Shown here piece by piece: positions 35,981-44,186 of a stretch of DNA of 64,000 bases (position 1 is the stretch's first letter; every line of letters starts with the position of its first letter). The notes under the pieces were generated by a model. The model was not told where the DNA came from, searched no databases, and worked only from the letters and a program-made list of their open reading frames with translations. Both the position numbers and the translations under genes were made by a program. Origin of the DNA: Xenorhabdus ishibashii (GTDB taxonomy: Bacteria > Pseudomonadota > Gammaproteobacteria > Enterobacterales > Enterobacteriaceae); assembly GCF_002632755.1 (NCBI RefSeq), contig NZ_NJAK01000001.1, positions 124,001 through 188,000 of the forward strand, read 5' to 3'.

Positions 35981-37387
35981 TTAACAAATAAGGCGGGTTT
36001 TACGCTTTTTCACAATCTGAAATCCGATCATTAAAATAATAAACCAAATTGGCGTGGCTATTAACGCTTGGCGGGTATCTGGTTGCAAGGAAAGCAATAC
36101 CAAGACAAAAGCAAAGAAAACCAAGCATACCCAAGACATGACAATACCAAATGGCATTTTATACACCGAAGCCTGATGCAGTTCTGGGCGATGTTTTCTA
36201 TAAGCCAGATAGGAACATAAGATCATACTCCAAATAAACATAAACAGGATCGCAGAGACGGTTGTCACTAGAGTAAAAACTCGCATCACATCGGGAATAA
36301 AATAGATCAAAATGACACCAAAAGAGAGGCACAGGCAAGTAAAGATCAATCCTGATGCGGGGACTGAACGACGGGAAAGACGGCTAAACTGCTTTGGTGC
36401 GTCTCCTTCTTTCGCCAGACCGAACAACATCCGGCTAGTAGAGAAAACCCCACTATTTGCCGAAGATGCCGCAGATGTCAGAACTACAAAATTAACAACG
36501 CTGGCGGCGGCAGGCAATCCGATTAAGATAAACAATTCCACGAAAGGACTTTTATCCGCACTGACAGCACGCCACGGCGTGACTGACATAATGACAATCA
36601 GAGCCAACACATAAAATGTAATAATGCGGATTGGAATAGCATTAATCGCCTTTGGTAAAGATTTCATCGGGTTTTTAGTTTCTGCTGCGGCAGTTCCCAC
36701 CAGCTCAATGCCAACAAAAGCAAATATCGCTATCTGGAATCCAGCAAAAAAACCACTTAACCCCATAGGGAACATGCCACCATCATTCCAGACATTAGCA
36801 AGTGCTGCGACATGCCCTGCGGGTGATTTAAAGTTGATACCAATCAAAATGCCTCCTGTTACAATCAAGGCAATGATGGCAATAATTTTGATCATGGCAA
36901 ACCAAAACTCCAATTCACCAAACAGCTTAACTGTCGCGAGATTAAGAGTTAACAATACCAAAACACACAAAAGCGAAGTTCCCCACTCTGGAAAACCAGG
37001 TATCCAATATCCAACATAAGCAGTAATAGCAACAATATCCGCTATGCCAGTAATTACCCAACAGAACCAATAAGTCCAGCCCACAAAAAAACCGGCCCAC
37101 GGCCCTAATAAATCAGCGGAGAAATCGCTAAACGACTTATAGTGCAAATTAGAAAGCAATAACTCTCCCATTGCCCGCATAACGAAAAACAGCATAAAGC
37201 CTATGATCATATAAACAAAAATGATCGACGGCCCCGCAAGAGAGATAGTTTTACCTGATCCCATAAATAAGCCAGTACCAATGGCACCACCAATTGCGAT
37301 GAGTTGTATATGTCGGTTGGTGAGACTGCGCTGCAAGTGCGAACTTTCAGTTTCAGTAGTGTGAGTGGGTCGTTTTTTTTCTTCCAT
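35981..37387 (-). CDS. cycA: D-serine/D-alanine/glycine:H+ symporter
   Basis: The roughly 468-residue inner-membrane amino-acid permease (APC family, about 12 membrane segments) matches E. coli CycA closely along its length, for example LTNRHIQLIAIGGAIGTGLF, FSDFSADLLGPWAGFFVGW and ASSANSGVFSTSRMLFGLA. It imports D-alanine, D-serine and glycine. The frame is open 45 codons further upstream, but the start at 37387 (MEEKKRPTHT) gives the family length; the extra part has no counterpart. It is monocistronic, next to tRNA-Lys. Confidence 0.96.
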   Translation of the reverse strand: MEEKKRPTHTTETESSHLQRSLTNRHIQLIAIGGAIGTGLFMGSGKTISLAGPSIIFVYMIIGFMLFFVMRAMGELLLSNLHYKSFSDFSADLLGPWAGFFVGWTYWFCWVITGIADIVAITAYVGYWIPGFPEWGTSLLCVLVLLTLNLATVKLFGELEFWFAMIKIIAIIALIVTGGILIGINFKSPAGHVAALANVWNDGGMFPMGLSGFFAGFQIAIFAFVGIELVGTAAAETKNPMKSLPKAINAIPIRIITFYVLALIVIMSVTPWRAVSADKSPFVELFILIGLPAAASVVNFVVLTSAASSANSGVFSTSRMLFGLAKEGDAPKQFSRLSRRSVPASGLIFTCLCLSFGVILIYFIPDVMRVFTLVTTVSAILFMFIWSMILCSYLAYRKHRPELHQASVYKMPFGIVMSWVCLVFFAFVLVLLSLQPDTRQALIATPIWFIILMIGFQIVKKRKTRLIC

Positions 37388-37619
37388 AGTTGTATCCAAT
37401 TTATTCTCACAGCATGGCCTTAATACCCTCAAGCTGTGTTTAATAGAATATTGTGACATAGACAACCGCGGTATTAACAGAAGGATTTCACATGAAAAAC
37501 AGAGTGATTGCAATTCGACCAATTAGCCAAGAGTTTATTGTGCGTATTTTATTCGATTAATAAAAAATGAATATAGTCCATTGACGCTCGGTTGATACTG
37601 GAGAATAATTAAACGTGTC

Positions 37620-37695
37620 GGGTCGTTAGCTCAGTCGGTAGAGCAGTTGACTCTTAATCAATTGGTCGGGAGTTCGAACCTCCCACGACCCACCA
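37620..37695 (+). tRNA. tRNA-Lys (CUU)
   Basis: The 76-base gene has acceptor GGGTCGT/ACGACCC, anticodon CTT in TGACTCTTAATCA and an encoded CCA. It is a probable integration target, because a truncated integrase reads towards it 22 bp downstream. Confidence 0.95.
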
Positions 37696-37717
37696 ATTAA
37701 ATCAATAGGTTATAGTG

Positions 37718-38293
37718 TTAATTATTTCCAGTAGCTTTCTTGAGTGCCATATTCGTGTCATGCGCGCATAAAATACTGTCAATATTTTTCGCGTGTTCTT
37801 GCAAATGCACTGGGGATAAATGAGCATATCGTTTAACCATTTCTATGCTCTCCCATCCCCCCATTTCTTGCAGTGCTGATAATGGGACACTGGATTGAAT
37901 CAGCCAACTAGCCCACGTGTGGCGCAGATCATGGAATCGGAATCCTTCTATTCCCGCCCGTTTCATGGCAGACTTGAATGACTTATTGGCATCAACCCTC
38001 ATTGGCACCATATCAATAACCCCCTTCAACTTTCGCTCTCTGACAAAAACATACTTTGTATGCCTGCCTATCTGTTTCCGAATAACCTGATAAGCAGTGT
38101 CATTGAGCGAAACTCCAATAGCCCGATAGTTTTTAGATTGGTCTGGATTTACCCAAGCCACTCTTCTTACCAAATCAACCTGTGCCCATTCCAACTCTAA
38201 GATATTAGATCTTCTAAGTCTGGTACCCATGCAATTGTTGCATGACTTCTTTCCATTGCCATATTGATAGAAATTTTTACAAGAAAAAGCCAT
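37718..38293 (-). pseudogene. Truncated tyrosine recombinase at tRNA-Lys
   Basis: From about residue 25 the frame matches the catalytic half of a phage integrase: [23 protein letters not shown] (Arg I), [16 protein letters not shown] (HxxR), [21 protein letters not shown] with the nucleophile Tyr. The first 24 residues ([20 protein letters not shown]) do not belong to the family, and the normal N-terminal arm- and core-binding domains (about 170 residues) are missing. It is a 5'-deleted integrase gene, a relic of the element that probably used tRNA-Lys and may have brought the siderophore locus. Confidence 0.85.
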
Positions 38294-38308
38294 TGATCAA
38301 TAATGCAA

Positions 38309-38328
38309 ATTACATTGATAATCATTTC
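38309..38328. promoter_or_regulatory. Fur-box-like operator upstream of the dihydroxybenzoate operon
   Basis: ATTACATTGATAATCATTTC resembles the Fur consensus GATAATGATAATCATTATC, with the central TGATAATCATT intact. It lies 130 bp before the 233-codon frame and about 830 bp before entC, the only gap from which the plus-strand operon could start. Confidence 0.6.
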
Positions 38329-38441
38329 TATTTAAAATATTGTAATGGCGTTTTCCTTTTCAGGAGCTCATACCCCATTCTGATGAACGTTTTGTCAAAT
38401 TGAGTTTCTGACGCCGCCTGTAAGCAGCAAAAATTAATTAA

Positions 38442-39143
38442 TTGTTACTAAATATTTTTATAAGGCAAATCAGACGGTGTTTGATTATGTTTAAGATAAG
38501 AAGAAAAAAACTTGTGGTGGTGAAAATCATCACCAGACACTCAGGGTTTGGGTTTCAGTCGGCACTGTTTTCAACACCCACGTTATCTGATGGGGCATAT
38601 GCAGCTAGCGATGGGGAAGAGATCATGAGGGATGCAGCCGCGGAGCTGAAAAGCGTAACGCTACCAATGAAAAGGATTGTAGCGAAAAGTCGCGTATCAG
38701 GCATCAAAACGACGATTCTACTTCTCAAAACACGGCAGACAATCACCGTGCTTACTCGTGACCAGATGGTTCGCCAAAGAACAACTTTCGTACCCAACGT
38801 ACTAAATTACACCAAAAATGCCTTCACCAATTATCTAGGTTCATCTAACCGCAACGATGAAGTCGTCATCCGTCGCTTTTGCTACATGTCACATAATGAT
38901 CTAAGAGAAAATGCTTCCAACCTGAAAGACACATCTGTGCAGTTTAACGTCAACAACCTCACCATGTCGCCTCCTGCTGCGGAAAAGAAGCGTGTTTCTA
39001 CAGCTACGGCTGCAGCATGTTCTCCACAGTCAACTATAGCTAATAATATCTGGTATCCAGCACCACCGGCGGCTCATTCTCACGTTGCCGTTGGTATTTT
39101 CTCCCCTCAGGGAGGGGGAAAAAGCTGGCCCCTACACCAATAA
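38442..39143 (+). CDS. Unrecognised 233-codon frame in front of entC
   Basis: The frame spans nearly the whole gap between the Fur-box-like site and entC and ends at 39143. AAGAGGA starts at the stop codon and can serve entC. The sequence is basic, low in complexity near its end (PPAAEKKRVSTATAAACS, then PAPPAAH) and matches no family I know. It has no signal peptide or clear domain. Codon use is not strongly coding-like. It may be a real small operon leader gene, the decayed remains of a gene lost at the integrase side, or chance. Confidence 0.3.
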   Translation: MLLNIFIRQIRRCLIMFKIRRKKLVVVKIITRHSGFGFQSALFSTPTLSDGAYAASDGEEIMRDAAAELKSVTLPMKRIVAKSRVSGIKTTILLLKTRQTITVLTRDQMVRQRTTFVPNVLNYTKNAFTNYLGSSNRNDEVVIRRFCYMSHNDLRENASNLKDTSVQFNVNNLTMSPPAAEKKRVSTATAAACSPQSTIANNIWYPAPPAAHSHVAVGIFSPQGGGKSWPLHQ

Positions 39144-39156
39144 GAGGAACCTGATT

Positions 39157-40326
39157 TTGTCTGGTATCGCCAACGACCTTCTTTCACTAACGTTGCAAGA
39201 GGATGACTTTATCTTTCTGTCGCCCCACAAAAGCCTGCTCGCCCGGGGATGCTTTGCCACCTTGACACATCCAGCCGCATCCGGACATCACGTCAAAGGT
39301 GAGTTCCAACAGAAGGTGCAACAGTTGTTTCGTCAGGCTCAGCAGGCCGGAGTAGAAAATCCCATTGTCGTGGGGGCTATTCCGTTTGATAAACGCCAAC
39401 CCTGTTCGCTGTTTATTCCACAGACCTGCTATTGGATTGATCGCCATGCCTTTCATCTCTCCGATTCTCCGGTGCAGGTGGAGGGCCAAGCTCACTGCAT
39501 TCCTGATCACGATGCGTTTTGCGCCATGGTGAAAAGTGCCCTGAATCCGCTGCGCATTGGTACACTAAATAAAGTCGTGTTGTCGCGCCTGTTGCAGATT
39601 GAAAGCATTCCCCCGCTTAGCGCTCTGAACCTATGGCTGCAGCTCAACAGGCAGAATCCGGAGAGCTACAATTTTCACCTACCGCTGGCAGATGGAACTC
39701 TGATTGGTGCTAGCCCTGAACTACTGCTACGTAAAGAGGGTAATGTCCTGCGATCCTGTCCTCTTGCCGGCTCAGCACGGCGAGGCAACGATGACGCCAG
39801 TGACAGAAATGTCAGGGAAAAATTGTTGGCCTCCGAAAAAGATCGCCATGAGCATTTGGTGGTTACGGAGGCTATTCGTCGCCAATTGACAGATCTCTGC
39901 TGGTCTCTGACAATCCCAGAACCCTCGCTACTCAGCACGCCCACACTCTGGCATCTCGCTACTGAAATTCAGGGTATAGTGGCAAATGATCGCGATAGCG
40001 CGCTGTCTCTTGCCTGCCTACTTCATCCTACTCCCGCATTATGCGGCGCTCCTTATACCTCATCTCGTAATCTTATCGGCGAGCTGGAGCCATTCGACCG
40101 AGGCTGGTTTGGCGGTATTGTCGGCTGGTGTGACGCCCGCGGAGACGGGGAATGGGTTGTAGCGATCCGCTGTGGCAAGATTCGACCTCATCAAGTTGAG
40201 CTATTCGCCGGCGCCGGCATCGTTCCGGACTCTGTTCCGGAAAATGAATGGCTGGAAACCCGCACTAAATTTAACACCATGCTGAGTGCACTTGGTTTTG
40301 CAACGCAAAAGGAACAGACATTATGA
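39157..40326 (+). CDS. entC: Isochorismate synthase
   Basis: The 389-residue enzyme converts chorismate to isochorismate, the first step to 2,3-dihydroxybenzoate. It shows the chorismate-binding fold with [60 protein letters not shown] and [12 protein letters not shown]. The TTG at 39157 sits 8 bp after AAGAGGA and gives the expected short N-terminus before [16 protein letters not shown]. The ATG at 39085 would add 24 residues that overlap the previous frame and have no family support. Its stop overlaps the entE start by 4 bp. Confidence 0.93.
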   Translation: MSGIANDLLSLTLQEDDFIFLSPHKSLLARGCFATLTHPAASGHHVKGEFQQKVQQLFRQAQQAGVENPIVVGAIPFDKRQPCSLFIPQTCYWIDRHAFHLSDSPVQVEGQAHCIPDHDAFCAMVKSALNPLRIGTLNKVVLSRLLQIESIPPLSALNLWLQLNRQNPESYNFHLPLADGTLIGASPELLLRKEGNVLRSCPLAGSARRGNDDASDRNVREKLLASEKDRHEHLVVTEAIRRQLTDLCWSLTIPEPSLLSTPTLWHLATEIQGIVANDRDSALSLACLLHPTPALCGAPYTSSRNLIGELEPFDRGWFGGIVGWCDARGDGEWVVAIRCGKIRPHQVELFAGAGIVPDSVPENEWLETRTKFNTMLSALGFATQKEQTL

Positions 40327-41942
40327 TTGAATTCACCCGCTGGCCTCAGGATCTGGCTGAACGTTATCGCCTGAAAGGGTATTGGATTGATCGCCCGTTG
40401 AGCGAGATTCTCGATATTCACCGCGAGAACGATGCCGTGGCACTATTCTGCGGGGAGCGGCATTGGAGCTATCGAGAGCTTAATGAAGCAGTAAGCCGGC
40501 TCGCCGCTTCCCTACACCGACGTGGCGTGCGTCAGGGACAAACCGCATTGGTGCAGCTTGGCAACGAGGCTGAATTTTATATCGTCTTTTTTGCCTTACT
40601 GCGCTTGGGTGTCGCGCCGGTTAACGCGCTTTATAGCCACCAGAGCAGCGAATTAACTGCGTATGCACACCAGATTATGCCAGAGATACTCATTGCCGAT
40701 CGCCAGCATCGCCAGTTTCATGATGATGCGCTTATTGATCTTCTGGTAGCCAAGTGCCCTGGATTAAGTATAGTGGTGCTTCATCATGAGGATTCAGATT
40801 CGAACCGTTCGCTTTCACGCCTGATATCAGAGGAGCCGGAAGACTTCACGCCTACGCCAACGCCGGCGGATGAGGTCGCATTTTTCCAACTTTCCGGCGG
40901 TAGCACTGGCACCCCTAAGCTGATTCCACGCACCCACAACGACTACTATTACAGTATCCGCGCCAGCAATCCGATCTGTGGCATCAGCAGTAAAACCCGA
41001 TATCTCTGCGCCCTGCCGGCCGCACACAACTATCCTATGAGTTCACCGGGTGCGCTGGGTGTATTTTATGCAGGTGGTCAGGTTATTCTCGCCCCCGATC
41101 CAAGTCCAGATGGATGTTTTCCGCTCATAGCTCGTCATCAGATCAATATTGCCGCTCTGGTGCCACCTGCGGTCAGCATCTGGCTGGAATATGCCAATAT
41201 CAGGGGTCACGCCAACGAACTCTCCAGTCTGAAAGTGATGCAGGTTGGCGGTGCTCCTCTGGGAGAAACGCTGGCCAGGCGCATTCCAGAAGAGCTTGGC
41301 TGCCAGCTCCAACAGGTATTTGGTATGGCAGAAGGTCTGGTGAACTACACCCGATTAGACGATGACAATGTGCATACCTTCACAACTCAGGGCTGTCCAA
41401 TCAGTGAAGATGATGAGGTATGGGTCGCAAACCGAGAAGGCCTACCGGTACCGCATGGAGAGCCTGGATTGCTGATGACCCGAGGTCCATACACCTTTCG
41501 AGGCTATTACCGAAACCCAGAACATAACCAGACGGTGTTCGACAGTAACGGGTTTTATTGTTCTGGCGACGTGGTCATTCAGCTTCCCGATGGATATCTG
41601 AAAGTCGTTGGACGTGAGAAGGATCAAATAAATCGTGGTGGCGAAAAAATTGCCGCTGAAGAGGTTGAACACCTGTTGCTGCGCCACCCAGCGGTGGTGT
41701 ACGCCGCATTGGTCGCTATTCCTGACTGTCTCATGGGCGAGAAAACTTGCGCTTATGTAGTAACGCGCGAACGCGAATCCGTGAAACCAGCCGTCCTGCG
41801 CCGCTGGCTACGTGAGCAGGGCATAGCCGATTACAAGATCCCCGATCGTTTTGAAAGTCTACCTGAGCTGCCGCTCACTCCGGTAGGAAAAATCAACAAA
41901 CAGGCGTTACGTGTACTTGCCAGCGCCGCCTTAGAAAATTGA
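40323..41942 (+). CDS. entE: 2,3-Dihydroxybenzoate-AMP ligase
   Basis: The 539-residue stand-alone adenylation enzyme activates 2,3-dihydroxybenzoate with ATP and transfers it to the aryl carrier of EntB. It has [14 protein letters not shown] (A3 core), HNYPMSSPG with the Asn typical of aryl-acid enzymes in place of the amino-acid Asp, [43 protein letters not shown] and the C-terminal Lys motif [10 protein letters not shown]. Its length equals EntE/VibE/BasE. It overlaps its neighbours by 4 bp on both sides counting the next frame, so the operon is tightly coupled. Confidence 0.95.
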   Translation: MIEFTRWPQDLAERYRLKGYWIDRPLSEILDIHRENDAVALFCGERHWSYRELNEAVSRLAASLHRRGVRQGQTALVQLGNEAEFYIVFFALLRLGVAPVNALYSHQSSELTAYAHQIMPEILIADRQHRQFHDDALIDLLVAKCPGLSIVVLHHEDSDSNRSLSRLISEEPEDFTPTPTPADEVAFFQLSGGSTGTPKLIPRTHNDYYYSIRASNPICGISSKTRYLCALPAAHNYPMSSPGALGVFYAGGQVILAPDPSPDGCFPLIARHQINIAALVPPAVSIWLEYANIRGHANELSSLKVMQVGGAPLGETLARRIPEELGCQLQQVFGMAEGLVNYTRLDDDNVHTFTTQGCPISEDDEVWVANREGLPVPHGEPGLLMTRGPYTFRGYYRNPEHNQTVFDSNGFYCSGDVVIQLPDGYLKVVGREKDQINRGGEKIAAEEVEHLLLRHPAVVYAALVAIPDCLMGEKTCAYVVTRERESVKPAVLRRWLREQGIADYKIPDRFESLPELPLTPVGKINKQALRVLASAALEN

Positions 41943-41953
41943 GAAAATACGCT

Positions 41954-42838
41954 ATGAGCATTCCTAAACTTCAGGACTATACCCTGCCCGATGAAACCGC
42001 CTTACCTGTAAATAAAGTCGAGTGGAAATTGGAGCCGCAGCGCGCCGCTCTGCTGATTCACGATATGCAGGAATATTTCCTCAACTTCTGGGGAAAGGAG
42101 AGCAAGATGATTCAGCAGGTTATCGACAACATAGTTATTCTGCGCACACGTTGCCATGAGCTCGGTATTCCAGTGTTTTACACAGCTCAGCCGAACCAAC
42201 AGAACGACGTCGATCGAGCACTACTGAATGATATGTGGGGGCCTGGCTTAAATCGCTATCCTGAACAACAAAAAATCGCGTCAGCACTATCCCCCGAACC
42301 GAAGGACACTGTATTGGTGAAGTGGCGTTACAGCGCGTTTCAGCGCTCTGACTTGGAAGCCTATTTGCAAGAACATAAGCGCGATCAGCTTATGATCTGC
42401 GGCGTGTACGCCCATATCGGCTGCCTAACTACTGCCACTGATGCCTTTATGCGTGATATACAGGCTTTTATGATAAGTGATGCGCTGGCAGACTTCAGCC
42501 GGGAAGAGCATATGATGGCGCTTCGCTATACCGCGGGTCGTTCCGGTCGGGTATTGAGTACTTCTATGGTGCTGTCGGCGCTTACTCCTCCCGCAGCAGA
42601 AAATAGATGGGATCGCGAACGTTTGCTTGCCATACTGCAACCCGCATTGGACGAAGATGCATACGACATTGATGATGACGAAAACCTGCTTGATTACGGC
42701 TTAGACTCGCTACGTACAATGTCTTTCGTGTCAAAGTGCCGTCTGGAAGGGTACGAAATTGATTTTATCACGCTGATGAAACAACCAACGTTGCGAAATT
42801 GGCTCTCACTGCTGAACGGCGATCTGGAAGAGAAATGA
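41954..42838 (+). CDS. entB: Isochorismatase with aryl carrier domain
   Basis: The 294-residue bifunctional protein has an N-terminal isochorismatase (LLIHDMQEYFLNFW; GVYAHIGCLTTATDAFMRDI), which makes 2,3-dihydro-2,3-dihydroxybenzoate, and a C-terminal aryl carrier domain with the phosphopantetheine Ser in YGLDSLRTMS (near residue 251). It therefore holds the activated dihydroxybenzoate for the NRPS. The start at 41954 (MSIPKLQDYTLP) is family-typical; five more upstream codons overlap entE. Its stop overlaps the entA start. Confidence 0.95.
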   Translation: MSIPKLQDYTLPDETALPVNKVEWKLEPQRAALLIHDMQEYFLNFWGKESKMIQQVIDNIVILRTRCHELGIPVFYTAQPNQQNDVDRALLNDMWGPGLNRYPEQQKIASALSPEPKDTVLVKWRYSAFQRSDLEAYLQEHKRDQLMICGVYAHIGCLTTATDAFMRDIQAFMISDALADFSREEHMMALRYTAGRSGRVLSTSMVLSALTPPAAENRWDRERLLAILQPALDEDAYDIDDDENLLDYGLDSLRTMSFVSKCRLEGYEIDFITLMKQPTLRNWLSLLNGDLEEK

Positions 42839-43578
42839 ACGATTTCAAGGGAAAAACCGTCTGGGTGACGGGAGCAGGGAACGGTATCGGCTCCCGAACA
42901 GCTCTCCATTTTCACGAGGCAGGAGCCAGAGTTTTTGGATTCGATCTGAAGTTTCCTAATTCAATGCCGTTTGAGACACTCATTCTGGATGTCAGCGATG
43001 CCAATGCGGTGCAAAAAATTTGCCCTCCATTGCTGAAGGCAAATGGGCTGGACGTGCTGGTTAACGGTGCGGGAATTCTGCGCCTTGGCTCTGCAGAAAC
43101 GTTAAGCCGTGAAGACTGGGAAAGTTCAATCAACGTTAATGCGGGTGCTGCATTCAATCTGTTTAAAATCCTCATTCCACATTTCCAGCGTCAACGCAGC
43201 GGCAATATCGTTTCGATAGCCTCCAACGCAGCCCACGTGCCGCGCGTTAATATGGCAGTTTACTGCGCTTCTAAGGCTGCGATGCGTAGCCTGTGTCTGA
43301 GTGTGGGGCTGGAACTGGCACCTTTTGGGGTACGATGTAACATTGTTTCGCCCGGTTCTACACTGACTCCAATGTTGGAGGGAATGCTCAACGATGATAT
43401 GGCACATCAACGTCTGATTAACGGCCTTACCGAACAATTTAAACTCGGCATTCCACTCGGGAAAATCGCACAGCCAGAAGAAATAGCCAACGTCATTTTA
43501 TTTTTGGCCTCCGACCAAGCAAGCCACATAACGTTGCAGGATATTGTCATTGATGGGGGCGCTACGCTCGGTGCCTGA
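42835..43578 (+). CDS. entA: 2,3-Dihydro-2,3-dihydroxybenzoate dehydrogenase
   Basis: The 247-residue short-chain dehydrogenase has the NAD site TGAGNGIG, NGAG, a catalytic Ser in SIASNAAH and YCASKAA (Tyr, Lys). It oxidises dihydro-dihydroxybenzoate to 2,3-dihydroxybenzoate and completes the C-E-B-A set. The start (MNDFKGKTVWVTGAG) overlaps the entB stop as ATGA. Confidence 0.94.
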   Translation: MNDFKGKTVWVTGAGNGIGSRTALHFHEAGARVFGFDLKFPNSMPFETLILDVSDANAVQKICPPLLKANGLDVLVNGAGILRLGSAETLSREDWESSINVNAGAAFNLFKILIPHFQRQRSGNIVSIASNAAHVPRVNMAVYCASKAAMRSLCLSVGLELAPFGVRCNIVSPGSTLTPMLEGMLNDDMAHQRLINGLTEQFKLGIPLGKIAQPEEIANVILFLASDQASHITLQDIVIDGGATLGA

Positions 43579-43701
43579 TAAACCGAATATTTAAATCTGT
43601 TTACCTGTATGACACTATAAAAATGGAAAAACTATAATTCTATGGAATGGGTAAGTATTAAAAATTTAAACCAAAAACTAGTTAAAGGAAAGAGATATAA
43701 C

Positions 43702-44043
43702 ATGAGCCATATTACCGCATTGAGAAAAGTCAATAATTTAAAAAAAGAATTTGATTTAATAGAGGAAATCTGGTCACCAAAGGTGATAGCCCAAACAAAC
43801 GAATATAAGATAATCATATTGCTCGCCGAGGGTGATTTTATGTGGCACACACATGAGGATGAAGACAAGGTATTTATGGTTATTGAAGGTGAACTTCGTA
43901 TAGATTTTAAAAATGATCACGTAATAATAAAGCAAGGTGAGTTTTTTGTGGTGCCTAAAGGAGAAGAAAGTAAACCTTCATCCAAGGAATTAACCAAGCT
44001 GCTATTAATAGAACCCTATATAGTCGCGCATGCAGGCCAATAA
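43702..44043 (+). CDS. Small cupin-domain protein at the end of the dihydroxybenzoate operon
   Basis: The 113-residue single-domain cupin has motif 1 around WHTHEDEDKVFMVIEGELRI (candidate metal ligands His, His, Glu) and motif 2 around KQGEFFVVPKGEESKP, where the usual final His is replaced. The ATG at 43702 follows AAAGGAAAGAG and is chosen over the frame start at 43642. Such small cupins can bind metal or a small molecule, or act as isomerases or regulators. A cupin is not a standard member of the DHB-siderophore clusters I know. It is AT-rich compared with entCEBA, so it was probably added separately. Confidence 0.85.
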   Translation: MSHITALRKVNNLKKEFDLIEEIWSPKVIAQTNEYKIIILLAEGDFMWHTHEDEDKVFMVIEGELRIDFKNDHVIIKQGEFFVVPKGEESKPSSKELTKLLLIEPYIVAHAGQ

Positions 44044-44113
44044 ATTCTTAATAAAAATTTTCAGGTTGTGAATTCAGACAATAAGTGCTGCGCATGATTT
44101 GAGATAGAGAAAA

Positions 44114-44136
44114 GGGGAGCGACTGGTTAGCTCCCC
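44114..44136. terminator. Hairpin between converging cupin and receptor genes
   Basis: GGGGAGC and GCTCCCC form a 7-bp stem with a 9-base loop between two converging genes. T-tracts are poor on both strands, so termination is likely but not certain. The right arm runs into the C13 tract. Confidence 0.45.
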
Positions 44137-44145
44137 CCCCCCCCC
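44133..44145 (+). repeat. C13 homopolymer tract
   Basis: Thirteen consecutive C residues lie between the converging cupin and receptor genes, outside coding sequence. Confidence 0.85.
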
Positions 44146-44186
44146 TGCTCCTGCCACCTATACTTCGGTGCAGTTAATGCTGATTC

